This document shows, in pieces, positions 12,961 through 23,328 of a stretch of DNA of 64,000 bases. Location: the NCBI RefSeq assembly GCF_049898325.1, contig NZ_JAFCXL010000015.1, forward strand, positions 1 to 64,000. The letters are read 5' to 3'. The DNA comes from JAFCUW01 sp049898325 (lineage in GTDB: Bacteria > Pseudomonadota > Gammaproteobacteria > Burkholderiales > Burkholderiaceae_D). Each line of letters opens with the position of its first letter. The first letter of the stretch is position 1. Below the pieces are notes generated by a model that saw only the letters and a program-made list of their open reading frames with translations, ran no database searches and was not told where the DNA came from. The position numbers and the translations under genes are program-made.

Positions 12961-13656
12961 TTACGCCGACAGCGAACCCTGGTCGACGCGAACGCCGGCG
13001 CCCATCGTCGACGACAGTGCGACCTTGCGCAGGTACACGCCTTTCGAGGTCGCTGGCTTGGCTTTGTTCAGCGCTTCGATCAGGGCAACCAGGTTGCTCT
13101 TCAGATCGGCATCGCTGAACGACTTGCGGCCAATGGTGGCGTGGATGATACCGGCTTTGTCGGTACGGTACTGGACCTGACCGGCTTTGGCGTTTTTCAC
13201 CGCGGTGGCGACGTCAGGGGTGACGGTGCCGACCTTCGGGTTAGGCATCAGGCCGCGTGGGCCCAGGATCTGACCGAGGGTACCGACGATACGCATGGTG
13301 TCTGGCGAGGCGATGACGATGTCGAAAGGCATGTTACCAGCCTTGACCATCTCGGCCAGATCTTCCATACCGACGATGTCGGCGCCGGCCGCTTTGGCCT
13401 GCTCGGCTTTTTCGCCGGTGGCGAAGACAGCCACGCGCACGGTCTTGCCGGTGCCAGCTGGCAGCACGACGGAACCGCGGACGACCTGGTCCGATTTCTT
13501 CGGATCCACACCGAGCTGCACCGAGACGTCGATCGACTCGTTGAACTTGGCGGTGGCGAATTCCTTGATCAGGGAAACGGCATTGTCAAAGGCGTACGAC
13601 TTGTTACGGTCGACTTTGGCTTTGATTGCTTTAACGCGCTTGGAAATTTTAGCCAT
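12961..13656 (-). CDS. rplA: 50S ribosomal protein L1
   Basis: The 231-residue protein of the L1 stalk helps release deacylated tRNA from the E site. It begins MAKISKRVKAIKAKV and contains the L1 signature region (PDTMRIVGTLGQILGPRGLMPNPK). It starts 2 bases after the rplK stop, so the two are one transcriptional and probably translationally coupled unit. L1 is known to autoregulate the rplK-rplA mRNA. Confidence 0.98.
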   Translation of the reverse strand: MAKISKRVKAIKAKVDRNKSYAFDNAVSLIKEFATAKFNESIDVSVQLGVDPKKSDQVVRGSVVLPAGTGKTVRVAVFATGEKAEQAKAAGADIVGMEDLAEMVKAGNMPFDIVIASPDTMRIVGTLGQILGPRGLMPNPKVGTVTPDVATAVKNAKAGQVQYRTDKAGIIHATIGRKSFSDADLKSNLVALIEALNKAKPATSKGVYLRKVALSSTMGAGVRVDQGSLSA

Positions 13657-13658
13657 GA

Positions 13659-14090
13659 TTAGATGCCCTCTACCGTGATACCCATCGAACGGGCCGAACC
13701 GGCGATGATGCGCACTGCGGCATCCATGTCGGCGGCGGTCAGATCGGGCTGTTTCGTTTTTGCGATTTCTTCAGCTTGGGCGCGGGTCAGCGAACCGACT
13801 TTGTCGGTATGTGGCTTCGGCGAACCTTTGGTGATGCCGGCGGCTTTCTTGATCAGATAGGTCGCAGGAGGCGTCTTCATGACGAACGTGAACGACTTGT
13901 CGGCGAACGCAGTGATCACGACGGGGATTGGCATGCCTGGCTCGACACCCTGGGTCTGGGCGTTGAACGCCTTGCAGAATTCCATGATGTTCAGACCGCG
14001 CTGACCCAGTGCTGGGCCAATCGGTGGGGATGGGTTTGCTTTACCAGCTGGCACTTGCAGCTTGATAAAACCAATGATTTTCTTTGCCAT
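13659..14090 (-). CDS. rplK: 50S ribosomal protein L11
   Basis: The 143-residue protein binds the GTPase centre of 23S rRNA. It begins MAKKIIGFIKLQVPAGKANPSPP, with the conserved Pro-rich PSPPIGPALGQRGLNIMEFCK segment. The ATG at 14090 has AGGAG upstream; a longer frame to 14132 adds 14 residues foreign to the family. It lies 126 bases downstream of nusG. Confidence 0.98.
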   Translation of the reverse strand: MAKKIIGFIKLQVPAGKANPSPPIGPALGQRGLNIMEFCKAFNAQTQGVEPGMPIPVVITAFADKSFTFVMKTPPATYLIKKAAGITKGSPKPHTDKVGSLTRAQAEEIAKTKQPDLTAADMDAAVRIIAGSARSMGITVEGI

Positions 14091-14216
14091 GATGGCTCCT
14101 ATCAGTATGAGTAGTAGCGCCCCGCCGGACAATCATTGGCAGGGCTCCTCTGTACCAGCTTTTGCGGACCTTGCGGTCCGCACCGTGCCGGCTGAAACGG
14201 TCGTAATTGGTCGGTC

Positions 14217-14837
14217 TTAGACCTTCTCGACCTGGCCGAACTCGAGTTCGACCGGGGTGGCACGCCCGAAAATGGTGACCGAGACACGCACCTTGGATTT
14301 CTCGTAATTGACTTCTTCGACATTGCCGTTGAAATCGGTGAACGGACCATCCTTGATACGCACTTGCTCGCCCACTTCGTAGAGCACCTTCGGCCGCGGC
14401 TTCTCGACACCCTCTTGCATCTGCTGCATGATCTTGTCGATCTCGCGGGCAGGAATCGGGGTCGGCTTGTTCGACTTGCCGCCGATGAAACCGGTGACCT
14501 TGCTGGTGTTTTTCACCAGGTGCCAGGTTTCGTCCGTCATTTCCATTTCGACCAGCACGTAGCCGGGGAAGAAGCGACGCTCGCTGACGGATTTGACACC
14601 GTTTTTGACTTCGACGACTTCTTCGACCGGCACCAGGATCTGGCCGAACTGGTCTTGCATGCCAGCGCGCTCGACGCGCTCGGTCAGGGCGCGCATGACG
14701 CTCTTTTCCATGCCGGAGTACGCGTGGACGACATACCAACGCTTGTTGTTGACTGGAACGCTCAGCGGTGCAGCTGCCTCCTGTGCCGACTCGCCCTCGG
14801 GGAGGCCGCTCACATCATCTTGCACATTTTCGCTCAT
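14217..14837 (-). CDS. nusG: Transcription termination/antitermination factor NusG
   Basis: The 206-residue protein has the NusG N-terminal domain (WYVVHAYSGMEKSV..., FFPGYVLVEMEM, VTGFIGG) and a C-terminal KOW domain (GEQVRIKDGPFTDFNG). It binds RNA polymerase and couples it to Rho or the ribosome. The ATG at 14837 overlaps the secE stop (TAATG), so translation is coupled. A TTG four codons upstream is also possible but less likely. The acidic N-terminal extension of about 35 residues precedes the conserved domain. Confidence 0.97.
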   Translation of the reverse strand: MSENVQDDVSGLPEGESAQEAAAPLSVPVNNKRWYVVHAYSGMEKSVMRALTERVERAGMQDQFGQILVPVEEVVEVKNGVKSVSERRFFPGYVLVEMEMTDETWHLVKNTSKVTGFIGGKSNKPTPIPAREIDKIMQQMQEGVEKPRPKVLYEVGEQVRIKDGPFTDFNGNVEEVNYEKSKVRVSVTIFGRATPVELEFGQVEKV

Positions 14838-15226
14838 TATTGTTTCCAACCCAGGATCACGTCGTACAACAGAAATTCCAAAATCTTATCCGTGCCCCAC
14901 AGGAACATCGCCATCACCAGCACAAAGGCAAACACGATGCCGGTGATTTGCATGGCTTCCTTGCGGGTCGGCCACACTACTTTTTTCGTCTCGCGAACGG
15001 CTTCCTTGGCAAAATTCAGGAAATCGCGGCCGGTTGTCGAAGCCCACAAAAGCGCTATCGCAACGACCAAACCAGCCACGAGTGCGGCAGCGCACATCAA
15101 AGCTGGTTTATTTTGGCCCTTCAGGTAAAAGAACCCGACGACGCCTGCAATCATGGCAACTACTGCCAGCGCTACCTTGAACTTGTCGTTCGACGTGCTG
15201 ACGGTTTGCACGGATTGATTAGACAT
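14837..15226 (-). CDS. secE: Preprotein translocase subunit SecE
   Basis: The 129-residue inner membrane protein has three predicted transmembrane segments (about residues 18-35, 43-62 and 97-118), like E. coli SecE. The conserved amphipathic region FLNFAKEAVRETKKVVWPTRKEA precedes the last segment. It is part of SecYEG. It lies between tRNA-Trp and nusG, and its stop overlaps the nusG start. Confidence 0.97.
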   Translation of the reverse strand: MSNQSVQTVSTSNDKFKVALAVVAMIAGVVGFFYLKGQNKPALMCAAALVAGLVVAIALLWASTTGRDFLNFAKEAVRETKKVVWPTRKEAMQITGIVFAFVLVMAMFLWGTDKILEFLLYDVILGWKQ

Positions 15227-15257
15227 TTTTAACTTTCGGTGCCTGGCACCAGATCGG

Positions 15258-15333
15258 TGGCAGGGACGGAGGGCATCGAACCCCCAACCTTCGGTTTTGG
15301 AGACCGACGCTCTGCCAATTGAGCTACGTCCCT
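15258..15333 (-). tRNA. tRNA-Trp (anticodon CCA)
   Basis: A complete 76-nt cloverleaf: acceptor AGGGACG/CGTCCCT, D-arm with AGCTCAATTGGCAGAGC, anticodon loop TCTCCAAAA, T-arm GGGGGTTCGATGCCCTC, and an encoded CCA end at 15258-15260. It lies between tuf and secE, so it is cotranscribed with the translation operon. Confidence 0.98.
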
Positions 15334-15429
15334 ACGGTAAAGCTACAGTGGAATCTGCGATTGTACCATCACGCGAACGTGCTGGCAAATCACCGACTTC
15401 CCTTTCGACCGGCCAATGCCGACCGAAAA

Positions 15430-15453
15430 GGTACCGGGCGTGCGCCCGGTACC
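15430..15453 (-). terminator. Hairpin after tuf
   Basis: A perfect 10-bp stem, GGTACCGGGC/GCCCGGTACC with a 4-base loop, lies 12 bases beyond the tuf stop and is followed on the minus strand by TTTT. The short T run suggests partial termination, leaving tRNA-Trp, secE and nusG with lower read-through or with their own promoter. Confidence 0.75.
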
Positions 15454-15465
15454 GATTCTTGCGAA

Positions 15466-16668
<1,203 letters not shown>

Positions 16669-16768
16669 TTTAGACTCCTAACGATTTTGAGAAATTACCA
16701 GGGGCATCATGTGACGCCCGGCCTGACTTGTCGATTGAATGTGCTGCGACTTGCGGGTACTGAATTCT

Positions 16769-16843
<75 letters not shown>

Positions 16844-16873
16844 TTTTGTACTACATGCATTGCGATGAAAGCC

Positions 16874-16947
16874 TGGAGCGGGTGAAGGGAATCGAACCCT
16901 CGTCGTAAGCTTGGAAGGCTTCTGCTCTACCATTGAGCTACACCCGC
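16874..16947 (-). tRNA. tRNA-Gly (anticodon TCC)
   Basis: A complete 74-nt tRNA: acceptor GCGGGTG/CACCCGC, anticodon TCC in CTTCCAAG, T-loop GTTCGATTC, and an encoded CCA end. It lies 53 bases after tRNA-Tyr. Confidence 0.98.
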
Positions 16948-17000
16948 GAGGTTTTGCATCCGTTTCATTCACTTACCGCTACAACTTCCAAGCAAAATCT

Positions 17001-17085
<85 letters not shown>

Positions 17086-17099
17086 GCGAGGAACCGCAG

Positions 17100-17128
17100 A
17101 GTATGAAGCAAGTACTGATCCGTGTCAA
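17100..17128 (-). promoter_or_regulatory. Sigma-70 promoter of the tRNA-tuf operon
   Basis: On the minus strand, TTGACA (17123-17128) and CATACT (17100-17105) are separated by 17 bases, a near-consensus promoter. The predicted start is about 8 bases before the tRNA-Tyr 5' end. A second, weaker pair (TTGCAA, 18 bases, TACAAT) lies upstream at 17195-17224. Confidence 0.78.
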
Positions 17129-17300
17129 CAGCATTCGCGGGATGCTTTCCGCTTCTACAACGCGCCGTTGACAACCGTCTCGCTTCGGGGCGTGATTGTA
17201 ACCGCTGCTTTCCCATTCTTGCAAGGGCATCAGAAACATTGTCGACAAATTTTTTTGCGGGGGGCCCGATCGGCCCGCGCTGAGCCCGCGCTCAGGGCGT

Positions 17301-18845
17301 TCACGGCGTCAGCGCGTTGAGCACCTGCTGCTTCAAGGCCTTGATCAGCGAGATTTCGTCCGGCGGCACCCCTTCCGGCGCCAGCTCGATGCGGTCGGCG
17401 TAAAACAGCCCCAGCTGCACCCGCCCCAGCACCAGCGGCAGCACGATGAAGCTGCGCGCGTCCGGCAGCAGATTGCGATGCCACATGGGCAGCAGATCGC
17501 GCAGCTTGGCACCGGTGGCGTCGGCAATCATCAGGTCGGCGTCGTTGTCCATCGACAAATAAAACAGGTCGCGCGGGCCCGTGGCGGGAAACACGAAGCC
17601 CGCCTGGCGCGCCTGCTTGTCGTCACCGAAAGCGACGCGGGCGCGGAACTGGCCGCTGCGCGGGTCTTTCAGGCACACGGTGGCAAACCGAAACCCCATG
17701 CTGCTGTACAAGGTTTCCAGCACGGCCAGGATCACGTCGTTGAGCTTGGCGTCACCGAGGGCGCGCATCTGCGTCACGTCCTGCACCCCCGCCAGCAGCA
17801 ATTCGCGGGCGTTGTACGGTTTGCCACTGGGATAAAACATCTCCTCGGCCGCCTCGCCCGCGTCCATCGTCGCCAGCAACAGCACGTTCGGCAAGCCACT
17901 CGCATCGACAGGTTCGTCCACCTTGGGGCGCTGCTGCAGGTTCATGCTCTGCAACAGGCTGCCCATCTCGTCCTGGACGACATTGAACATGTCTTCCATG
18001 CGCTCGGCGTCGATGTTCAGGGCAACGCCGTAACGGGCCAGCAAGGCGCGCCCGTCGGGAGTGCCGGCGGGATTGGCGCTGCGCCCCAGTAACTGGGCCA
18101 CTTCGGCACTGAAGGACGCCACCAGCTTCATCCATTCGGCGCGGCTGCCAGGGACTTTCTGTACGCCGGCCGGCACGGGGCCCAGCGAGCGCACGATCTG
18201 CTCGGGAATTTTCCATTCGGCCATCACCGCTTCCGACAAGGCGTCGTAGCTGCAGCCGAGAATCATCTGCGACGCTTGCCCCAGGCTGTGCTTGCCGCTG
18301 CCGAACAGCACCTGGATCTCGCGATAGCGCGCGTGCTCGTGCGAGGCCACCAGCAAGGGGCCCAGGTTCTTGAACAGGGCCGTGATCGAGGCTTCCTCGG
18401 CGCCGCTGTAGGAACTGTGGCGCGCCATTTCACGCCCCACCAGGCTGGCGCACAGGGCGTTTTCCAGCTCCACCCGCACGCTTTGCGCATGGGCATTGTT
18501 CGACAGCGCATCGACCAGCAGCAGCCCCAGCGCCGTGCTCTTGACGTTGTCAAAGCCCAGCAGCGAAATGGCGCGCGAGATGGTGGTGACCATGGTGCCG
18601 GAGGCGGTGCGGTAGGTGGCGGTGTTGGACAGGCGCAAAATCCGCTGGGTCAGGGCGACGTCCGACAGCACGTAATAGGCCAGGTCGTGCGTTCCCTGGT
18701 CCTCCGACGAGGCCATCTGCACCACGCGCGCGATCGAGGTGCCAAGGGCAAACATATCGTCTTCGCCGCACACTTTCTGCAACAGCGAGGCGCGCACACG
18801 GCGGGTGTCAGCGGCGTGCTGGGAGGCGGAAGGGGCGACTGGCAT
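17301..18845 (-). CDS. HDOD domain protein with C-terminal GAF-like domain
   Basis: A 514-residue cytoplasmic signalling protein. An HDOD domain (about residues 20-230: LLQKVCGEDDMFALGTSIARVV, LSDVALTQRILRLSN, ISRAISLLGFDNVKSTALGL) is the non-catalytic HD-like module common in motility and c-di-GMP circuits. The C-terminal third (about residues 360-510, with ETLYSSMGFRFATVCLKDPRSGQF and SFIVLPLVLGRVQLGLFYADR) looks like a GAF sensor fold. No enzymatic motif is visible. It follows the REC-TPR gene by 52 bases, so the two are probably cotranscribed. The target is unknown. Confidence 0.8.
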   Translation of the reverse strand: MPVAPSASQHAADTRRVRASLLQKVCGEDDMFALGTSIARVVQMASSEDQGTHDLAYYVLSDVALTQRILRLSNTATYRTASGTMVTTISRAISLLGFDNVKSTALGLLLVDALSNNAHAQSVRVELENALCASLVGREMARHSSYSGAEEASITALFKNLGPLLVASHEHARYREIQVLFGSGKHSLGQASQMILGCSYDALSEAVMAEWKIPEQIVRSLGPVPAGVQKVPGSRAEWMKLVASFSAEVAQLLGRSANPAGTPDGRALLARYGVALNIDAERMEDMFNVVQDEMGSLLQSMNLQQRPKVDEPVDASGLPNVLLLATMDAGEAAEEMFYPSGKPYNARELLLAGVQDVTQMRALGDAKLNDVILAVLETLYSSMGFRFATVCLKDPRSGQFRARVAFGDDKQARQAGFVFPATGPRDLFYLSMDNDADLMIADATGAKLRDLLPMWHRNLLPDARSFIVLPLVLGRVQLGLFYADRIELAPEGVPPDEISLIKALKQQVLNALTP

Positions 18846-18897
18846 GGATCAGGCTTTCGTTCAGGGTGCTGGGGCGGACGGGCGCGGACAAGCTCGC

Positions 18898-20529
18898 CTA
18901 CAATCGCTTGTTGCCCACCGATTTGTTGTATTTTTTTAAAATCTGCTGGTGCAAGCCAGCCAGGGTCGGCAATTTCGGATTGACGGGATCGAGCCGCCGC
19001 ACGCTGCCGATCAGCAGCAGCGCCCGGTGCCCCAGCGTGCTGTCCCAGCCCGTGTGTTCGAGGCATTTGAGCACCGCGACGGCGGCATTGAAGGCCACCT
19101 GGGGGTTTTCCGGCATCTTCGTCACGGCCTCTTCCATCAGGTCGACGGCGCCCCGGTAATCGCCATCCTTGGCCTTCTGGGCGCCGGCGGCCACCATGTC
19201 GATCACCACCTGGCGGCTGTGCTGGGCCACCGTGGCGGCCAGTTCGGGCCGGCCGGCTTTTTCGAACACCGCCATCGCCTTGGCCATGGCGGTGTTGTTG
19301 GTGGCATTGCGCATGACGTCGCCCATCACCTCGGTGGCGCCCGCGTCCATATTATTTTGCAGGCAATTGCGCGCCAGTTCCATCTTGGTCTCGGGGGACA
19401 AGGTGGTGGCGTCGCGCGCGGCCGCCACCGCCGCCCCCAGCGACTCGGCCAGGCGCGTTTCGTTGCCCGTGTATTCGTGCACCATGGCCGAGGCGATGGC
19501 GCTGCACACGACGGTGTTTTTCTGGCCACCCATCGATTTGTCGAGGTCGCGGATGACGGCAGCGGCCTGCACCGGGTCGCCCTTCGCCACCAGCGTCTGC
19601 ACCAGCTTCAAATGGTCTTCGGGGTCGCGAAATTCGGAATACTTGGCCTTGCTGACGACCTGTTTCATGACTTTTTCGGCCGCCTCCGTGTCGCCCGTCT
19701 CGAGCGCGATTTCGCCCAGTTTGCGCAGGCGCCGCACCGCGTGCGGCGACACCGCCACCCCGGCCGCCAGCACCGCCTGGGCCTTGTCGAGGGCGCCCGC
19801 GGCGGCGTGGGTCTTGGCCAGCCAGTCGTAGGCATCGACGAACTTGCTGTTGGACTCGACGAGCGACTGCAGGATGCTCTCGGCCTCGTCGTAGCGTTCG
19901 CGCATGAACAGGGTTTTTGCCAGGCCCAGCCGGGCCCAGGCGATGGCTTTCGACTCGAACAGTTGGATGTAGATGGGCTCGGCCTCGGCGGGCTCGCCCA
20001 GGAACATGTGCAACTCGGCGCGCAGGCGCAGGAAGTCGATGGTGTACCGGGGATGGGCGCGGATGCCATCGATGCAGGCGACGATCGCCTCGCGCTGGGC
20101 GCCCGCTTCCATGAACTGGTAGACCGGCATCAGGGCGACGCGGCGGTCGAGCGCGCGGGCGATGCGCTCGAGCAGGCGGTCGGCCGTGAACGGCTTGAGG
20201 ATGTAGTCGGTGGGCGCGAGCTCGGCGGCGCTGACGACCTTGCTGTAATTGCCTTCGGCGGTGACCATGAAGAACATGGTCGAGAGGGAAATGAGCTTGT
20301 GGTGACGCAAATCTTCCAGCAGCTGCTGGCCGTCCTGGCCCCCTTCGAGGTCGTACTCGCACAGCACCAGGTCGTAGTGTTTCAGGCTTAAATGCTTGAC
20401 CGCGTTGTTGGCGCTGCCGGCGTGCTCGATGCGGGTGATGCCGCACATGCCCAACATGCTGTGGATGTTGGCGCGCATGCCCGTGTGCGGCTCGATAATC
20501 AGCGCGGACAGTCCGTCGAGGTCATTCAT
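18898..20529 (-). CDS. Response regulator-like receiver domain with TPR repeats
   Basis: The 543-residue protein has an N-terminal CheY-like domain (about residues 8-120) followed by a helical TPR array (about 145-530). The switch residues Thr90 (MVTAEG) and Lys112 (YILKPF) are present. By alignment to the usual VLCDYxLG pattern, the phosphoacceptor position is Glu58 (VLCEYDLEGG), and the acidic pair is replaced by Glu13-Pro14. It is therefore likely a degenerate receiver that is not phosphorylated in the normal way. TPR repeats point to protein-protein interaction. It lies 132 bases after the HD-GYP regulator and before the HDOD gene. Confidence 0.82.
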   Translation of the reverse strand: MNDLDGLSALIIEPHTGMRANIHSMLGMCGITRIEHAGSANNAVKHLSLKHYDLVLCEYDLEGGQDGQQLLEDLRHHKLISLSTMFFMVTAEGNYSKVVSAAELAPTDYILKPFTADRLLERIARALDRRVALMPVYQFMEAGAQREAIVACIDGIRAHPRYTIDFLRLRAELHMFLGEPAEAEPIYIQLFESKAIAWARLGLAKTLFMRERYDEAESILQSLVESNSKFVDAYDWLAKTHAAAGALDKAQAVLAAGVAVSPHAVRRLRKLGEIALETGDTEAAEKVMKQVVSKAKYSEFRDPEDHLKLVQTLVAKGDPVQAAAVIRDLDKSMGGQKNTVVCSAIASAMVHEYTGNETRLAESLGAAVAAARDATTLSPETKMELARNCLQNNMDAGATEVMGDVMRNATNNTAMAKAMAVFEKAGRPELAATVAQHSRQVVIDMVAAGAQKAKDGDYRGAVDLMEEAVTKMPENPQVAFNAAVAVLKCLEHTGWDSTLGHRALLLIGSVRRLDPVNPKLPTLAGLHQQILKKYNKSVGNKRL

Positions 20530-20661
20530 GCAATGTTTTTTCCAGTCGTGTCCGGTTCAGGCATCGGCCACCGGCTCTTGTCGTCACGTAAGTATATAAC
20601 GGCATGCGGAAGAAAATTGATAAACCATGGGGTTGACAGCGATCAGGCCCGTTTCTCGCAA

Positions 20662-22275
20662 TCAATCGGGCAACAGTTGATGTGCGCTGGCGACAAGCGG
20701 CTCGTCGAGCCCGCCGCAATCGGGGCCGACCACGTCCAGCAGGGCCGCCACCACCTGGGGATCGAACAGGATGCCGGCCTGCTGGCCGAAGTACGCGAGC
20801 GCGGCGTGACAGCTCCAGCGGTGCTGCCAGGCCCGTTCGCTGAGCATGGCGTCGAGCGTGTCGGCGGCGGCGACGATGCGCGCGCACAGGGGAATGGCGC
20901 GCCCGCGCAGGCCCTGCGGGTAGCCGCTGCCGTCGTAGCGCTCGTGGTGATGGGCGGCCACGCGGGCGCCGAAGCTCAGGTAGCTGGTGCCGCTCACGGT
21001 GGCGGCGGCGCGCTCGAGCATGGCGGCGCCGATGGCGCAATGGCGCTGCATGGCGGCGTGCTGGTCGGCGCTGTAGACGGCCTGGGCCGACCAGCCGTTG
21101 CAGGCCTCGACCATGCCAACGTCGTGCAGCATGCTGGCCAGGCCGATCGTGGCGACCAGTTGGGGCGTCAGGTCGGGGTCGTCGACCTGGCGCTCGCGCA
21201 TGCGTTCGGCAATGCGCACGCTCAGGCTGCGCACCCGCTCGGCGTGCCGCGCCGCGCCCGGGCAGCGGCATTCGGCCGCCTGCGCCAGCAGGGCGACGGT
21301 GGCCGCTTCGGTCTTTTGCACCTGGTCGAACAGGTACTGGTTGTCGAAGGCGGCGGCGATGCGCTGGCAGTACAGCTCGAGCAGTTCGCGCTCGATATCG
21401 ACCACCGTCAGCGGCGGGCAGACGGCAATGCCGACCCGCTGCTGCTGCAGCGTATGGATCGGCATGACCGTGCCCAGAGCGCTGCTGTGGCTGACGTCCT
21501 CGGCCAGCGCGCGGGCGAACGCGGCGCGCAGCGGGTGATCGGGCGGCAGCGTGCCGTCGGCGGCCAGGCCGGCCCACGCACCGGTGGCGGCCAGCACCGC
21601 CGGCTCCTGACCATGCACGGCCAGCACGCACAGCATGCCGTCGGCGCCGATGCCCAGCACGGCGCTGACCTGGGCCAGCACGCCCGAGGCGAATTCGCGC
21701 AGCGAGCCGGCGTGGTAGAGGTTGTTGGCGCCGGCGAGGATGGTGGCCAGCCCGGCGCGGCTGCGCTCGAGCATGGTCAGGCTTTCGTAGGCGCGCAGGG
21801 CGGCGATGACGGCGGTGAACAGGCGCTGGGTGGTCAGCTCCGTCTTGGCCTTGTAGTCGTTGATGTCGTAATCGATGATGACGCGCTGTTCCGGCGCCTG
21901 GCCCGGCTGGCCCGTGCGCAGCACCACCCGTACCGTGTGGTTGCCCAGCTCTTCGCGGATGCGGCGCACCAGCACCAGGCCGGCGTCTTCCGTTTCCATG
22001 ACGACGTCGAGCAGCACCAGGGCGATATCGGCGGTCTCGCGCAGCATCTGGTAGCCTTCGGCGCCGCTGTGGGCCGACAACAGTTCCATGTCGCGGCCCT
22101 TGAAACTGACATTGCGCAAGGCCAGCCGGGTGACGGCGTGGACGTCGGGGTCGTCGTCGACGATCAGCACGCGCCAAGGGCGTTCGCCGCCGGTGGCGCC
22201 GGCCTGCGGGGACAGCGCATCGTCGTCGATCAGCCAGTCGTCGTCATCGTCGTCGTTGTCCATGGCCTTGCTCAT
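20662..22275 (-). CDS. Receiver / HD-GYP response regulator, probable c-di-GMP phosphodiesterase
   Basis: The 537-residue protein starts with a poly-Asp segment (residues 7-13). It has a receiver domain with phosphoacceptor Asp90 (VLLDVVM) and acidic pair Asp40/41, a DUF3369-like middle domain, and a C-terminal HD-GYP domain with H384-D385 and the HHERYDGSGYP signature (443-453). HD-GYP proteins hydrolyse c-di-GMP. The usual HDxGK motif reads HDVGM here, so metal or substrate handling could differ. The ATG at 22275 has AGGA 5 bases upstream and is preferred over the GTG at 22287. It is the first of three signalling genes on this strand. Confidence 0.85.
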   Translation of the reverse strand: MSKAMDNDDDDDDWLIDDDALSPQAGATGGERPWRVLIVDDDPDVHAVTRLALRNVSFKGRDMELLSAHSGAEGYQMLRETADIALVLLDVVMETEDAGLVLVRRIREELGNHTVRVVLRTGQPGQAPEQRVIIDYDINDYKAKTELTTQRLFTAVIAALRAYESLTMLERSRAGLATILAGANNLYHAGSLREFASGVLAQVSAVLGIGADGMLCVLAVHGQEPAVLAATGAWAGLAADGTLPPDHPLRAAFARALAEDVSHSSALGTVMPIHTLQQQRVGIAVCPPLTVVDIERELLELYCQRIAAAFDNQYLFDQVQKTEAATVALLAQAAECRCPGAARHAERVRSLSVRIAERMRERQVDDPDLTPQLVATIGLASMLHDVGMVEACNGWSAQAVYSADQHAAMQRHCAIGAAMLERAAATVSGTSYLSFGARVAAHHHERYDGSGYPQGLRGRAIPLCARIVAAADTLDAMLSERAWQHRWSCHAALAYFGQQAGILFDPQVVAALLDVVGPDCGGLDEPLVASAHQLLPD

Positions 22276-22389
22276 CTGAGTCCTCACAGGACGGCGCCGT
22301 TGATGGCCGCCGCCGGGAGGGGGCGCAGCTACGCAGTTTGCATTCTCAAATTATCACTAAACAATCAACAGCGTCCAGCGCAATCGCGC

Positions 22390-23325
22390 TCAGGGCGCCG
22401 CCACGGGCGCTTTGGCCCCTTGCGCGCAGGTCCCGCGCACGCCGCCCGGGTCGACATTCTGGTAACGCACTTCGTAGCGCCCGGCCACGAGCTTGTCGAT
22501 GGTGAGCGCTTCGTGGGCCAATACGTAGGCATGGCGCACGCTGGCGCCCTGCTCGAGGTCGATCAGGCGGACGAACACGGGGGCGTCATTGGCGCCGTTG
22601 TCGACTTCGACCCGCATCTGCATGCCCTGGTTGGCCACCGCGTAGCCGTCGATGTAGCCGCTGCTGTCGGGCCACGGCGCGCCGTTGGGCGCCTGCGCGC
22701 TGCGCAGTTCGGTGCTGCAGTCGGCGCCCCGGGCCGGCACCAGCAGTTCCGTCACGGCCAGGGTTTGCAGGGTCGGCGCGCGCGCGGCGATGGCGCCGGC
22801 GCGGCTGGCGGCGAGCTCGTCGGGCGTGGCCGCCGCCGCCGCGGGCGCGCTGGCCGGCGCGGGCACGGCCGGCAGCAGGGGCGCCGCCGCCATGCGCAAT
22901 TCGGGCAAGGACGACAACGCCAGCGCGCCGACGGCGCCGCCAATGGCGAAGGTGGCCAGCAGGGCCAGCCACAGGCCCGGATGGCGCCACAGGGCGCGCC
23001 GCGGGGCATTGGCCGGCGCGCCGTGCCCCGGCGCGGCGAAGCCGGCCGCGCCGCCCTTGGCGCCGTCGTCGGTGGCGCTTTCGAGCCAGGCGATTTCCCA
23101 CTCCTCGGCGGCGATCCATTCGTCGTGCTCCCTGCGGCGCTGGGGATCGGCGAGGATGCCGTAGGCGGTGTTGACGATGGCCATGATGCGCGCGGCCTTG
23201 TCGTCGCCGGGGTTCTTGTCCGGGTGGTATTTCTGACTGAGCGCCTTGTACGCCCCACGGATGACTTCCGGGGGCGCCATCCGCGCCACTTTCAGGTTGT
23301 CGTAGTGGGTGTGGATCTTCGCCAT
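22390..23325 (-). CDS. J-domain protein with a transmembrane segment
   Basis: A 311-residue protein. Residues 1-70 form a J domain with the HPD tripeptide (KYHPDKNPG), which stimulates DnaK ATPase. A transmembrane helix lies at about 115-140 (PGLWLALLATFAIGGAVGALAL), then an Ala/Pro-rich linker and a C-terminal domain (about 200-300) with two Cys, probably periplasmic. It is thus a membrane-tethered co-chaperone with the J domain in the cytoplasm. The ATG lies 3 bases after the stop of the MidA-type methyltransferase, so expression is coupled. The C-terminal domain is not one I recognise. Confidence 0.8.
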   Translation of the reverse strand: MAKIHTHYDNLKVARMAPPEVIRGAYKALSQKYHPDKNPGDDKAARIMAIVNTAYGILADPQRRREHDEWIAAEEWEIAWLESATDDGAKGGAAGFAAPGHGAPANAPRRALWRHPGLWLALLATFAIGGAVGALALSSLPELRMAAAPLLPAVPAPASAPAAAAATPDELAASRAGAIAARAPTLQTLAVTELLVPARGADCSTELRSAQAPNGAPWPDSSGYIDGYAVANQGMQMRVEVDNGANDAPVFVRLIDLEQGASVRHAYVLAHEALTIDKLVAGRYEVRYQNVDPGGVRGTCAQGAKAPVAAP

Positions 23326-23328
23326 GAC

